A stretch of 64,000 nt of DNA from JBKPNJ01 sp963695705 (GCA_963695705.1 CAVOHB010000004.1:248001-312000); one strand, 5' to 3'; positions 1 to 9,970 are shown, counted from the first letter of the stretch. Made by a program: numbers and translations. Notes: a model not told the origin generated them from the sequence alone.

Positions 1-1
1 C

Positions 2-2128
2 GCACTGGCCAACTACTTCCGGGTCGGCAACCTCACCGCGCTGCGGGAACTTGCTCTGTTGTGGCTCGCGGACAAGGTCGATGAGCAGCTCGACGCCTAT
101 CGTGCCGCACACGACATCACCCACACCTGGGAAGCCCGGGAGCGAGTCGTCGTGACACTTACCGGCGGCCCGGAAGGGGAAACACTCATCCGCCGGGCGG
201 CGCGGATCGCTGCCCGCGCCACCGGCGGCGAGCTGCTGGCAGTGCACATCACCCAGTCGGACGGCCTGACCGGCGCGGATCCGCAGGCGCTGTCGGCCCA
301 GCGGATGCTGGTCGAGTCCCTCGGCGGTACGTACCACCAGGTCGTCGGTGACGACGTGCCGCGGGCACTCCTGGAATTCGCGCGCGCCGAGAACGCCACC
401 CAGCTGGTGCTCGGAGCCAGCCGGCGCGGACGGCTACAGGCACTTCTCACCGGACCGGGGATCGGAGCCACGGTGACCCGCGCCTCCGGTGACATCGACG
501 TCCATATGGTCAGCCATGACCGGGTCGGCAAGGGGCGTGCGCTGCCTGCCGTGGCCAGCGGTCTCACCGCTCGACGGCGGGTTCTCGGCGGTCTGGTCGC
601 GATTGTCATCCTGCCGCTGCTCACCCTCGGGCTCAGCCTCTCCCGGGAGCGGCTGAACCTGACCAGTGACGTCCTGCTCTTCTTGCTCGCCGTTGTGTCC
701 ATCGCAATTATCGGCGGGATCTGGCCCGCGCTGGCCGCTGCGGTGCTCGGCAGTGTCCTGCTGAACTACTATTTCGTCGCCCCACTGCACCATTTCGCCA
801 TCTCAGACAGCAACAATGTTCTGGCGCTGGCCGTGTTCGTGTTGGTCGCCGCGATGGTCAGTCGCGTTGTCGACGTCGCGGCCAGGCGTGCCACCGAGGC
901 TGCCCGCGCAACCGCGGAAGCAGAGACGCTGTCCACCCTCGCCGGCAGTGTGCTGCGCGGCCAGTCCGCGCTGCCCGCACTGCTGGACCAGGTACGGGTG
1001 ACCTTCGGGATGACATCGGCAACGCTTCTCGAACGGGGTCCGACTGACTCACCCCCAGAACGCCTCGCGGCGTCGGCGGCGGTCACCGACGGCCTGGCGG
1101 ACCGTCGAGGCTGGCACGTCGTCGCCTGCTCCGGCGCCGATCCCTGTCTGCGACCAGAAGAGGGTGACACCGACCTTCCCGTGGGCGACGACCTCGCCCT
1201 CGTGCTGCGCGGACGACCGCTGCCGGCAGCCGACCGGCGGCTCCTCGGAGCCTTCGCCGCCCAAACCGCTATCGCGCTCCAACAGCGACGTCTCGTCGAG
1301 GAAGCCGCCACTGCGGCGCCACTGGCCGCCGCCGACCGCACCCGCACCGCCCTCCTCGCCGCGGTGAGCCACGACCTCCGCACCCCGCTGTCCGCCGCCA
1401 AAGCGGCCATCACCAGCCTGCGCAGCACGGACATCGATTGGGCCGAGGAAGAACGCCGAGAACTGCTCGCAACCGCCGACGAGTCGCTCGACCGCCTCAT
1501 CCGGCTCGTCGAAAACCTGCTCGGCATGAGCCGGCTCCAAGCCGGCGCCATGACCGTGGCCGTCCGGCCGGTAGGCCTCGACGAGATCGTGCCGCTCGCC
1601 CTGGACGATTCCGGGACCGCAGGACCGCGGGTGCGGCTCCAAGTGCCGGACAACCTGCCCGCCGTCCTAGCCGACCCGGCGCTGCTCGAGCGGGTCATCG
1701 CCAACGTCGCCGCCAACGCGATCCGATACTCCCCACCCGACCAACCGCCACTGATCACCGCCAGCGTGCTCGGCGACTGGATCGAACTCCGCGTCGTCGA
1801 CCGCGGACCCGGAATCCCGAACGCGGAACGAGAGAACGTCTTCGCCCCGTTCCAGCGACTAGGCGACCGCGACAACACCACCGGCATCGGACTCGGGCTC
1901 GCACTCTCCCGCGGCCTCATCGAATCGATGGGCGGCACACTCGCGCCGGAGGACACCCCCGGTGGAGGCCTCACCATGGTCGTACGACTGCCAGCCGCCC
2001 CCCAGCGGGCACCCGCACCCTCCCATGACACCGCTGACCACCTGACCGAAGGACTGCCACCGGGAGTCGCCCATTGGATCGAACAGCTCCCCCCTGACCG
2101 GCGCTCGCCAACGGACAACTCACCGTGA
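2..2128 (+). CDS. kdpD: KdpD-type osmosensitive K+ channel sensor histidine kinase, 5'-truncated by window edge
   Basis: The frame is open from base 2 to the TGA at 2128, so the gene begins left of the window. The first residues (NYFRVGNLTALRELALLW) are the end of the N-terminal KdpD domain; the part with the Walker motifs is missing. Then come a Usp-like domain (about codons 45-160), four closely spaced membrane segments of the DUF4118 type, a GAF-like linker, a HisKA box with the phospho-acceptor in AVSHDLRTPLS, and a HATPase domain ending in GIGLGLALSRGL. In the family this kinase senses low potassium or turgor and phosphorylates KdpE to switch on the KdpFABC pump. The stop overlaps the kdpE GTG by four bases (GTGA). 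No kdpFABC genes are visible; they may lie upstream. The TTG at 59 is internal, not the start. Confidence 0.9.
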   Translation, partial: ALANYFRVGNLTALRELALLWLADKVDEQLDAYRAAHDITHTWEARERVVVTLTGGPEGETLIRRAARIAARATGGELLAVHITQSDGLTGADPQALSAQRMLVESLGGTYHQVVGDDVPRALLEFARAENATQLVLGASRRGRLQALLTGPGIGATVTRASGDIDVHMVSHDRVGKGRALPAVASGLTARRRVLGGLVAIVILPLLTLGLSLSRERLNLTSDVLLFLLAVVSIAIIGGIWPALAAAVLGSVLLNYYFVAPLHHFAISDSNNVLALAVFVLVAAMVSRVVDVAARRATEAARATAEAETLSTLAGSVLRGQSALPALLDQVRVTFGMTSATLLERGPTDSPPERLAASAAVTDGLADRRGWHVVACSGADPCLRPEEGDTDLPVGDDLALVLRGRPLPAADRRLLGAFAAQTAIALQQRRLVEEAATAAPLAAADRTRTALLAAVSHDLRTPLSAAKAAITSLRSTDIDWAEEERRELLATADESLDRLIRLVENLLGMSRLQAGAMTVAVRPVGLDEIVPLALDDSGTAGPRVRLQVPDNLPAVLADPALLERVIANVAANAIRYSPPDQPPLITASVLGDWIELRVVDRGPGIPNAERENVFAPFQRLGDRDNTTGIGLGLALSRGLIESMGGTLAPEDTPGGGLTMVVRLPAAPQRAPAPSHDTADHLTEGLPPGVAHWIEQLPPDRRSPTDNSP

Positions 2129-2845
2129 GCCGCGTCCTCGTCGTCGACGACGAACCACAACTGCTGCGCGCGCTGCGCATCACCCTGACAGGGCGCGGCC
2201 ACGACGTGCGCACCGCCGCGGACGGAAAACAAGCGCTCGCCGATGCCAGCGCGCACCCACCCGACGTCATCATTCTCGACCTCGGACTACCCGACATGGA
2301 CGGCATCGACGTCATCCACGGACTGCGTGGATGGACCACCGTGCCCATCATCGTGCTCTCCGGAAGAGTAGGCAGCCAGAGACAAGGTCGAAGCGCTGGA
2401 CGCAGGCGCCGACAACTACGTCACCAAACCCTTCGGCGTCGACGAACTCCTCGCCCGCCTTCGGGCCGTCGGCCGACGCACGACCGGCGACGAGGATGCG
2501 CCCGTCGTCACCATCGGAACCGTCACGATCGACCTGGCCGCCAGGCGCGTCACCCCCAGACCGGACGTCGCACCAGAATCAGGCACCGACCCGAGCACCG
2601 ACGAACAACCGGGCATCAGACTCACCCCAACCGAATGGCGCATCCTGGAGATACTCGTCCGGCATCCCGGAAAGCTCGTCACCCAGAAACAGCTGCTCAC
2701 CGAGGTCTGGGGACCTGCATACACAAACGAATTCCACTACCTCCGCGAATACCTCGCCAGGCTCAGGCGCAAACTCGAGCGTGACCCCGCGCGACCACAA
2801 CATCTCGTCACCGAGGCCGGGATGGGCTACCGATTCCAACCCTGA
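2125..2845 (+). pseudogene. kdpE: KdpE-type response regulator, interrupted by a frameshift
   Basis: The GTG start overlaps the kdpD stop. The first frame gives a receiver domain (VLVVDDEPQ, phospho-acceptor Asp in VIILDLGLPDMDG, VPIIVLSGR). After base ~2363 this frame turns into Arg-rich nonsense, while the +1 frame continues with DKVEALDAGADNYVTKPFG, a linker, and an OmpR-type winged helix (LTPTEWRILEILVRHPGKL... GMGYRF) to TGA 2843-2845. Dropping one base between 2364 and 2380 restores a normal ~239-residue KdpE. It is either a sequencing insertion or a real inactivating mutation. As written, the protein would have no DNA-binding domain. The neighbouring antiporter fragment is also broken, so genuine decay is possible. 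Confidence 0.82.
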
Positions 2846-3379
2846 CTCCCACTGCTTTTCGCGCGCTGCCAGAGCTCGTCGGGCAGGGTGGGGGCAACAA
2901 TGAACGCGGCTTCGTGCTGTTCGCAGGGCTCAAAGGTGCCGTGCCGATCCTCCTCGGCGGCTTCCTCCTCGCTGCTCCGGTTCCCAACGCCGAGCGCCGC
3001 TACGGCATCGTCATCGTCGTCGTGATGTTCTCCGTCCTCGTCCAAGGCAGCCTGATCCCCACCGTCGCGCAGTTGCTTCGCCTACCCATGCGCACCACGC
3101 CCCCAGGATCCTGGTCGCTGGGCGTGCGGCTTCGGGAAGAACCACAAGGCATCCACTGGCTCACCATCACCCCGGCGCCCCGGCCGACCGACGACGCATC
3201 GATCAACTCAGCGCCCTGCCGAGGACGCCTGGATAAGCCTCGTCGTCCGTGACCAAACGCTGCAACCGGTCCGCAGCGACAGCCAGATGCGCGCCGGCGA
3301 CGAACTGCTTGTCATCGCCGACCCGGACCTGAGCGACTCGCTCACGGCCGTGTTCATCACCAGCCCGAGTAGCCCATGA
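2846..3379 (+). pseudogene. Remnant of a CPA1-type cation/proton antiporter (C-terminal tail)
   Basis: Directly after the kdpE stop an open stretch without a start codon gives FVLFAGLKGAVPILLGGFLL and a second membrane segment (IVIVVVMFSVLVQGSLIPTV). These match the last transmembrane part of NhaP2-like K+/Na+:H+ antiporters. A cytoplasmic TrkA-C-like tail follows. Near 3200-3220 the frame is lost. The continuation (DAWISLVVRDQTL ... AGDELLVIADPDLSDSL) lies in the +1 frame and stops at 3377-3379. The intermediate residues IDQLSALP are readable only in the third frame, so at least two single-base deletions are needed. About three quarters of a normal antiporter is missing from the 5' side. With a missing start and several lesions this looks like a true relic, not a base-calling error. 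Confidence 0.72.
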
Positions 3380-3564
3380 CACCGTCCGCTGTCGACTGGC
3401 AAGACTGCAGGGCAGAACCCCCACTGTTTCCGCCTCGAAGCAGCGTTCCACTACACGTACCTTTTGCGGGTATTCGGCCGGGAATGACGCCAGTGAAAAG
3501 CAGAAAAGATGGACATTCGGTTGATCGCGATGCCCCGTTGTTGGATTTGGCTGCGAGACGGTGA

Positions 3565-3948
3565 ATGCGCGATTACAGTCGGTTCAGACCGTTGTGCTCG
3601 CGCTCACGGAGGGGCCGACCGATGACGTGTTGGAGGACTGGCGGACTCGGCGTGGCGGCTCCTGCCGGGGCTGCCGCGCCTACCTGCCAGGGCAAGACAG
3701 GGACCGACGTGGGCGGCGGCGAACTAGGCAATGACATCCTCGGCGGTGGCTTCGGCATCGACTACCTCTACGGCAGCACGGGCAACGACAAGCTGAAGGG
3801 CGGTGTCGGAGCCGATCATCTACTCGGCGGGATAGGTGTCGAAACGCTCATTGCGCGCGACGGCGCCCCTACCGACACCGTTCGCGGCGGAGCCGGGACC
3901 GATATCTGCGACACCGACCCCGGCGACACGGTGTTCGGCTGCCCATAG
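3565..3948 (+). CDS. Short RTX-like (hemolysin-type Ca2+-binding repeat) protein or fragment
   Basis: From about residue 48 the 127-residue reading frame has glycine/aspartate repeats (GGELGNDILGGG, GSTGNDKLKGG, GGIGVETL, GGAGTD) like the nonapeptide GGxGxDxLx repeats that bind calcium in a beta-roll. It ends in a Cys-containing tail (DICDTDPGDTVFGCP) common in small secreted actinobacterial RTX proteins. The start is uncertain: the ATG at 3565 gives an odd basic N-terminus without a clean signal peptide, although APAGAAAPTCQGKTGT resembles the end of one. It is probably a degraded or partial gene. The flanking 3380-3564 and 3949-4173 contain no gene I can support. Confidence 0.5.
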   Translation: MRDYSRFRPLCSRSRRGRPMTCWRTGGLGVAAPAGAAAPTCQGKTGTDVGGGELGNDILGGGFGIDYLYGSTGNDKLKGGVGADHLLGGIGVETLIARDGAPTDTVRGGAGTDICDTDPGDTVFGCP

Positions 3949-4173
3949 GGCCGGCCGACTCCCGTTCCAGACACGACACCGATGTCGCGCCCCGCAGAGC
4001 CCGAACGTGGCTCCGCTACGGCCGGAGGCTTTTACGGCGGGGCTGGACAGGTTCGTCCCAGTCGACCTCGCCGAGGACAGCGATCGCCTGGTTCGTGGAT
4101 CGATGCCGTCGTTGCGGTCCCGCGGTCGCCTTTCCGGACGCAGCTGCGCAGCCGAGAAAACGAGGCTTGACCC

Positions 4174-5103
4174 GTGCTCGCCATTCATCGACGCCCGAAC
4201 ACGCGGCACCGGATGATCGTGGCGATCGCGATCGGGGCGGTCTTCGCCCTGCTCATGACCGCCGATGCTGGTCTCGGCTACAACGTCGTCCACGATGACC
4301 AGCCGATTCCTTCGGGGGTAGGGGTGGCACCAGCAGCACCCGATCTGCCCCCGTCAGTTCGGAGCGTCGATGCTCTTCACTTACCACCTCGCAAAGGCAT
4401 CACGACAGTGGTCAGCCTCACCTTCGACGACGGTCTCCTCGATCAGTACGCCCTACGGACATTGCTGCCTGAGCATCACCTCACCGCCACGCTCTACGCC
4501 AACAGCGGCCTCCTCGCCAACGCGGGCTATCCCGGCCGCATGTCGCTCTCGGCCTTGTACGACCTTTCCAGGAGCGGCGTGGAAATCGGCGGACACACCG
4601 CTCACCACCCTGACCTCGCGGAGCTATGGCCAGTCAGCGCCCGCGCGGAAATCTGCGGCGATCGAGACCAGCTGCAGGCTTGGGGCTTCGAGGTGGTCAG
4701 CTTCGCCTATCCCTCCTCCATCTCAACCCCTCGAATCCAACGCCTGCCCCGCCGCTGCGGCTACCTCAGCGCCCGATCCGTCGGCGGCGTGGTCTGCCCC
4801 GGTTGCACCACTGCCGAGACCTACCCACCACTGAACAGATACTCGCTCCGTACACCTGACGGCATCGAATGGCGAACCCGGCTCAGCGAGCTCAAGCACG
4901 AGGTCATGATGGCCGAAGACTCGGCCGCTCTCACAGGAGTCCCCAGCTGGCTGATCCTCAACTTCCACCACATCTGCGACCGATGTAACAAGTTCGCCGT
5001 CACCGAAAGGCACCTCGCCGCGCTCCTGACATGGCTCAGCGACCGTCCACCATCGACCGCAGTCCGCGCCGTCGGTGCGGTCATGCTGCACGGCTTCACC
5101 TGA
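4174..5103 (+). CDS. Polysaccharide deacetylase (NodB homology domain), membrane-anchored or secreted
   Basis: The 309-residue protein has an N-terminal hydrophobic segment (IVAIAIGAVFALLMTADAG), which would export or anchor it. A NodB/CE4 domain follows: motif 1 is SLTFDDGLLD with the catalytic-base and metal Asp pair, motif 2 is GGHTAHH with two metal-binding His, and motif 3 is near FAYPSS. A late FHHICD may supply the conserved His. Family members remove acetyl groups from cell-wall or exopolysaccharide sugars outside the cell; the substrate cannot be told here. The start is GTG at 4174 with a weak ribosome site; ATG 4213 is an alternative that keeps the hydrophobic segment. Unlike its left neighbours this gene is intact. 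Confidence 0.82.
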   Translation: MLAIHRRPNTRHRMIVAIAIGAVFALLMTADAGLGYNVVHDDQPIPSGVGVAPAAPDLPPSVRSVDALHLPPRKGITTVVSLTFDDGLLDQYALRTLLPEHHLTATLYANSGLLANAGYPGRMSLSALYDLSRSGVEIGGHTAHHPDLAELWPVSARAEICGDRDQLQAWGFEVVSFAYPSSISTPRIQRLPRRCGYLSARSVGGVVCPGCTTAETYPPLNRYSLRTPDGIEWRTRLSELKHEVMMAEDSAALTGVPSWLILNFHHICDRCNKFAVTERHLAALLTWLSDRPPSTAVRAVGAVMLHGFT

Positions 5104-5169
5104 CAACTCATCGCCCTGCGGGCCGTCGGTCGGTCGCCACCCTCACGACCAACGATGACGCCACCACCC

Positions 5170-6171
5170 TCAAGAAGAGCGCTGACGGTGGGGAACCGCA
5201 CCCCGGGATTCAGGGAGACTCTCAACTCCCTGGGGGCCATCACTGACTTTGCCGGTCCCCAAGACGCGCCGACAATCCGGAAGCGGGGCCGGAAACAGCC
5301 CAGCGCTTAGCGCTTGGGCAGCAGGCGTCCGGCCTGGCGCTGCTTTCCGGCGCGATCGCTGTCGGACCATGACAGCCGCGGCCAGCAGCCACCATCCGGC
5401 GGCGGTCAGCAGACCGAGCCGGAGGGAGTCGGCTCCGTGGAACAGCTGGCTGGCGTAACTCCCGCCAACGGCGTTGTTGGTTGCGTGCAGCACCATCGCG
5501 ATCAGCACGCTGTCCCGCGCGGAGTGGAAGACGGCCGCGATCACGACGCTGGCGGCCAGGACGACCAGCACATCGGGCAGCAGGATCTGTCCCGCCAGGA
5601 ACAGCGGCAGGTGCCAGAACACCCAGAAGACGCCGAGCACCAGCGGTGCGGCCAGCAGGCCGAGCCGACGTTCCAGCCGGCCCAGGGCGTACCCGCGGAA
5701 GCCCGGCTCCTCCCATGCCCCGCCGAGGCCGGGCACCAGCAGGATGAGGAGCAGGGTGACAGGAATGTTCGTCCAGGCAGCCGCGGCTGCCGCATCCGGG
5801 GCCGCTGCTCCGAGCGCCAGGTTGCCGAAGATGGCCACGGCGGAGATCAGTACGGGCACGCCGACAGCAGCCACGTACGCGCGCGCCGGCACCCGCCAGC
5901 GCACCATGCTGGACAGCAGCCGCCGCACGCCCGCGCGCCCCTCGGTGACCCTGAGCACCACGACAGCGGCAAGGAACGGCCCGAAGCCGGCGGTCGGCAC
6001 CGGTGAGACACCCAGCACATACGGCACCGCGGCCCACCAGGACAGGGCGCAGGACAGTAGGAAGAACGCGGCGAGCGGCTGGGACCGGATCGCCCGCGAC
6101 AGCCGCCCGGATGCCGTCGTGGACGTGGTCGAGGGGACAGGACGTGTGCGCTTCTGCGAAAGAGTGGTCAT
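5170..6171 (-). CDS. CPBP-family intramembrane metalloprotease (Abi/CAAX-protease-like)
   Basis: The 333-residue polytopic membrane protein carries the CPBP signature: the Glu-rich motif WEEPGFRGYALGRLE, then FWHLPLF, and a third conserved stretch LHATNN. These supply the Glu/His/Asn residues of the Rce1-type active site. I place the start at the ATG ending at 6171 (MTTLSQKRTR); the frame is open further upstream but lacks membrane or family features there. The C-terminus has about 50 hydrophilic residues beyond the last membrane segment, longer than usual. The substrate is unknown; relatives process prenylated proteins or peptides, or give bacteriocin self-immunity. It is divergent from the histidine kinase to its right. 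Confidence 0.82.
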   Translation of the reverse strand: MTTLSQKRTRPVPSTTSTTASGRLSRAIRSQPLAAFFLLSCALSWWAAVPYVLGVSPVPTAGFGPFLAAVVVLRVTEGRAGVRRLLSSMVRWRVPARAYVAAVGVPVLISAVAIFGNLALGAAAPDAAAAAAWTNIPVTLLLILLVPGLGGAWEEPGFRGYALGRLERRLGLLAAPLVLGVFWVFWHLPLFLAGQILLPDVLVVLAASVVIAAVFHSARDSVLIAMVLHATNNAVGGSYASQLFHGADSLRLGLLTAAGWWLLAAAVMVRQRSRRKAAPGRTPAAQALSAGLFPAPLPDCRRVLGTGKVSDGPQGVESLPESRGAVPHRQRSS

Positions 6172-6401
6172 GCGTTCAGGCTGGCCATGCGCGGTTCCCC
6201 TGTCGTCAGCCTCCAGCCCAGACCGTCGCGATACCCGGGTAGGAGCGCGCGTAGTTCTCACCCCGCCGCCGGCATTCGAGCTCACTCCCCAGTACGAGGA
6301 CATCTCCCCCTGCAGACCGAGGAACGACCACGCGGCGCCGCTCTACAGTGATCCGGTCAACGATCGCCAATGCGACAGCAGAGTCGCAGGCAGGGGTCAC
6401 G

Positions 6402-7635
6402 ATGGGTCTGGCATCGGATCTGTTCAGTGCAGGTGACGTGCCCGCCCTGACCCGGCGACAGGCCGCGGGAGATCTCGCCCTTGCCGTGGTCTGCGTGATC
6501 ACCGCCGTTCTTTTCCACCTCAACCGGGTGGACGCAGTCCCCGCAAACCGCGACCCGGATCTCTTCTCCGTACTGCTGACCGTGTTCTGCCGTCGCACCC
6601 CTCGCGGTCCGTCGCCGCGCGCCGGTCGCGGTGCTCGTCGCCTGCTTTCCCGGGCTGCTGCTGTTGATCGCCACCCGCCACGCTGTCGGTGCAACACCCA
6701 TCGGGGTCGTCATCGCCTTCTACACCGCGGTTGCCTGGAGCAGCCGACACACCGCCAGGCTTGCCGCAGTCGTGATGGGCGTCGGACTGCTGCTCGGACT
6801 GCTGCTGCACCCGATCGACCTCAGCGTTGAGGGGTTGGTCGTGCAGGTCGCGCTCTTCATCGGCAGCTGGGTCATCGGAACCGGCACGAGAGAGCGACGC
6901 GAACACCACCAGGCCCGTATCGCGGAGGCCGAACGCCAGGTCGAGCGGGAACGCGAGCGGGTCGCGTTCGAGCGCGAGCGGGCTACCCGTGCCGCGATGG
7001 AGGAGCGACTGCGGATCACCCGTGAGCTGCACGACGTGCTGGGTCACGCGTTCAGCGTCATGGTCGTCCAGGCCGGAGTGGCCGAGCACCTGCTCGACAC
7101 CAATCCACGTGAGGCGCGCCGCGCCCTCGTCGAGATCGGCAGCACCGGGCGTACCTCGCTGGCGGAGATGCGCCGGCTGCTGGGAATCCTTCGGGAGGGT
7201 GACACGGCGGCCGCGCCGCGTCTTCCCGCGCCGACGTTGGCCGAGGTGTCCGGCCTGATTGCCCGGGTGGAGGCCGCGGGCCTACCGGTGTCGTTCGACC
7301 TGACGGGCTCGCCCGTACCCCTGCCGGCCGGGCTCGAGTTGGCTGGCTATCGCGTGATCCAGGAGGCGCTGACCAACTGCATCAAGCATTCCGGAGCGTC
7401 ACATGCCCAGGTGCATCTGACGTACGAATCCCGCGCGGTCTGCATCGAGGTGCGCGACGACGGCCCCGCCGCGCACCAGCAGTCTTCTCAGCCGGGTCAG
7501 GGACTGGCCGGCATGAGAGAGCGGGTCGCCGTCTACGGCGGTGAGCTCAGTGCCGGTCCCGCGCCGGCTGGCGGTTACCAGGTACGCGTCCGACTGCCGG
7601 TCGAGCCGGTCGGCGAACCGGCGGTAGCCGAGTGA
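6402..7635 (+). pseudogene. NarL-family sensor histidine kinase (HisKA_3), one frameshift
   Basis: The ATG at 6402 is preceded by an AGGGG ribosome site. The first ~62 codons (MGLASDLFSAGDVPALTRRQ ... LFSVLLTVF) give the first membrane segment. At about 6587-6590 an extra base (TTC-T-GCC) shifts the frame, after which AVAPLAVRRRAPVAVLVACFPG and further membrane helices continue. There is a coiled basic linker, the HisKA_3 box with the phospho-acceptor His in RITRELHDVLGHAFS, and a HATPase domain (EALTNCIKHSG ... GQGLAGMRERV). Rejoined length is about 410 residues. The stop overlaps the response-regulator GTG (GTGA), so this is a co-translated two-component pair. The intact catalytic part and intact partner suggest a sequence error. 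Confidence 0.82.
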
Positions 7636-8333
7636 TCCGGGTGCTCGTCGCCGACGACCAGGCGCTGATCCGCAGCGGATTCGCCCTGATCCTCGGCTCC
7701 GATCCCGAGATCGAGGTCGTCGGAGAGGCTGCCAATGGAGTCGAGGTGCTCGCCGCGACGCGTACGCTCCGGCCCGATCTGGTGCTGATGGACATCCGAA
7801 TGCCCGACATGGACGGGATCGAGGCGACGCGGCACCTCAGCTCCGGCGCCGCCACGCGCGATGTGCGGGTGCTCGTACTGACGACCTTCGATGACGACGA
7901 GTACGTCTATGACGCCCTGCGTGTGGGCGCCAGCGGCTTTCTGCTCAAGGACATCGCGCCGACCGAGCTGATCGCCGCGGTCAAGGTCGTGGCCACCGGC
8001 GAGGCGCTGTTGTCACCCTCGATCACCCGGCGATTGATCGAGCGGTTCGTCCAGAGCGGACGGCCCGACTACGGCAGCCGTGACGGCGAGAGCGTCGCCG
8101 CGGCAGCGGGACCTGCGCTCCCGGAGCTCACCGGGCGTGAGGCGGATGTGCTGCGGGCGGTGGCGCGCGGGCTCTCCAACGTCGAGATCGCCGCAGAGAT
8201 GTTCGTCAGCTACTCCACGGTGAAGACCCACGTCAGTCACCTGCTGACGAAGCTCGGCGCCCGCGATCGGGCGCAGCTAGTCATGGTGGCCTACCAGTCG
8301 GGCCTCACCGGAACGGTAGGCGATACTCACTGA
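7632..8333 (+). CDS. LuxR/NarL-family response regulator
   Basis: The 233-residue protein has a receiver domain (VLVADDQALIRSG; phospho-acceptor Asp in VLMDIRMPDMDG; Thr in VLTTFDD; Lys in FLLKDIAPTEL) and a C-terminal LuxR helix-turn-helix (LTGREADVLRAVARGLSN ... YSTVKTHVSHLLTKLG). The GTG start overlaps the stop of the upstream kinase by four bases, so the two are a pair. Similar pairs in actinobacteria often control transporters, cell-envelope stress or antibiotic responses. The adjacent CPBP protease is a possible but unproven target. Confidence 0.93.
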   Translation: MIRVLVADDQALIRSGFALILGSDPEIEVVGEAANGVEVLAATRTLRPDLVLMDIRMPDMDGIEATRHLSSGAATRDVRVLVLTTFDDDEYVYDALRVGASGFLLKDIAPTELIAAVKVVATGEALLSPSITRRLIERFVQSGRPDYGSRDGESVAAAAGPALPELTGREADVLRAVARGLSNVEIAAEMFVSYSTVKTHVSHLLTKLGARDRAQLVMVAYQSGLTGTVGDTH

Positions 8334-8359
8334 GTCGCGAGTCGACAAGCTCGGCCCGG

Positions 8360-9850
8360 CTACTCGCCACGTTTCGCGGCGGCGACCGCGGGATCGTCCA
8401 GGAACTCCTCGCGTATGTCCTTGGGGCCGAACGGCCACGTCTTCTCGGCCCTCGCCCAGATCAGGAACGCGACGCAGCCTAGCGCCAGCCAGACCAGGGA
8501 CCATTCGATCGGATGGAACCCTGGTGAGTTCTTGTCGGCGTAGCAGTAGACCGAGACCCAGCCGATCAGCGCGATGATGCTCGGGACGGGGTAGAGAAAC
8601 ATCTTGTAGGGACGTTCCAGCGTGGGCTGACGCTTGCGGAGCACGGTCAGGGCTGCGACCTGTGATACGGACTGCACGATGACCATCACCGTGGTGAGCA
8701 ACTGGATCAGGACCAGGAGCGGCGGCGTCTTGTCGTTGCTGCCGAGATGACGGCTGATGAAGAAGCCGGCCGCTGTGATGACGCCCATCGTGACCAGCGC
8801 CACGGTCGGGAAACGGTGCTTCGGGTGGAGTCGGCCGTACGCGCTGAAGAACACCTTGTCCTTCGCCGCGTCGTGAGGTACCCGAGACCCACCGAGAAGG
8901 CCGGCGAACACTGATGTGAACGCCGTGATCAGGATCAGGACGGTCACCACGTCAGCGGCCGTCTTGCCCCACGACCTCTCCAGTACGACCGAGGCGATCG
9001 ACTGGCTGGCCGGATTGTTCGGATTGAGCATCTCCGGCCAGTGCACGACGCCGAGCACGCCGATCTGCATGACGAGGTAGATGGTCATGATCCCCAAGAT
9101 CGAGTAGACGATCGACCGGGGAATCACCCGGCCGGGGTTCTTGATCTCGGCACCCAGATAGGAGGTCGTGTTGTACCCGAGGTAGTCGTAGATCCCGATC
9201 GTGAGGCCGGCGACGACGCCCACCCAGAACTGGCTGGTGCCGACGTCGAATGCGTCTGAGGGGAAGTCGAAGGCCCGGTCGCTGCTGAAGTCGGTGAACG
9301 AGGCGGCGATCACCGAGAGAACGCTGATGAGCATCACGCCCCACAGCACGACCGTGAGCTTGCCGATGTCTTCGATCCGTCGCCACAACAGTGCGACGAC
9401 GGCCACGACCATGACCAGTCCGACGATGTCACCTTGGGTGGTCGACATCGAGGGCCACAGGTAGCTCAGGTAGGACACGAATCCCGCGACACCGGTCGAC
9501 ATGATCAGCGGGATGAACAGGATCGCCGTCCATACGAACAGGAACGGCATCAGCCGCCCTGTCCTGTACTGGAACGCCTCCCGAAGATAGATGTACGTGC
9601 CTCCGGCGCCGGGCATGGCAGCGCCGAGCTCGGCCCAGACCAGCCCGTCGGTCAGCGCGAGCAGGGCACCGAGGATCCATCCGATGATCGCCTGCGGACC
9701 ACCGAAGGCGGCGATCATCAACGGGATCGTGATGAACGGTCCGACGCCGACCATCTGCGACATATTGATCGTGGTCGCCTGGAACTGGCCGATCCGCCGT
9801 GCGAACCCCAAGTCCTCCGGCGCCGACGATGGTCGCTGCTGCTCGGTCAT
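8360..9850 (-). CDS. APC-superfamily amino acid permease
   Basis: The 496-residue protein has about twelve hydrophobic segments. Near the N-terminus it has the APC pattern MVGVGPFITIPLMIAAFGGP, followed by GWILGALLALTDGLVWAELGAAMPGAGGTYIYL, which is typical of amino-acid/polyamine antiporters and permeases (first unwound helix and the ELxxxxPxxGG region). It is an inner-membrane transporter, substrate not deducible. The C-terminal hydrophilic tail includes DIREEFLDDP. It is divergent from the sigma factor gene; the ~120 bp between them must hold both promoters. Confidence 0.9.
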   Translation of the reverse strand: MTEQQRPSSAPEDLGFARRIGQFQATTINMSQMVGVGPFITIPLMIAAFGGPQAIIGWILGALLALTDGLVWAELGAAMPGAGGTYIYLREAFQYRTGRLMPFLFVWTAILFIPLIMSTGVAGFVSYLSYLWPSMSTTQGDIVGLVMVVAVVALLWRRIEDIGKLTVVLWGVMLISVLSVIAASFTDFSSDRAFDFPSDAFDVGTSQFWVGVVAGLTIGIYDYLGYNTTSYLGAEIKNPGRVIPRSIVYSILGIMTIYLVMQIGVLGVVHWPEMLNPNNPASQSIASVVLERSWGKTAADVVTVLILITAFTSVFAGLLGGSRVPHDAAKDKVFFSAYGRLHPKHRFPTVALVTMGVITAAGFFISRHLGSNDKTPPLLVLIQLLTTVMVIVQSVSQVAALTVLRKRQPTLERPYKMFLYPVPSIIALIGWVSVYCYADKNSPGFHPIEWSLVWLALGCVAFLIWARAEKTWPFGPKDIREEFLDDPAVAAAKRGE

Positions 9851-9970
9851 GATGCGTACTTCCTCTCTCCCTACGCAAACCTAGAACTGGTCGGCACTTC
9901 AGGCACCTCGGCGGGAACCTGCGGTCGGCTGCGGACATAGTCAGGTGTGCAACCACTGGAGAGGATGCGG

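Noticed and set aside
769..2256. 495-residue reading frame opposite kdpD
   Set aside because: Arg/Ser-rich composition without any domain, fully antisense to a clear histidine kinase; a GC-codon-bias shadow.
9913..9942. GGGAACC followed by GTC as an autoregulated ECF promoter before the sigma gene
   Set aside because: The spacing of about 21 bases is too long for the usual 16-17, so I do not call it.
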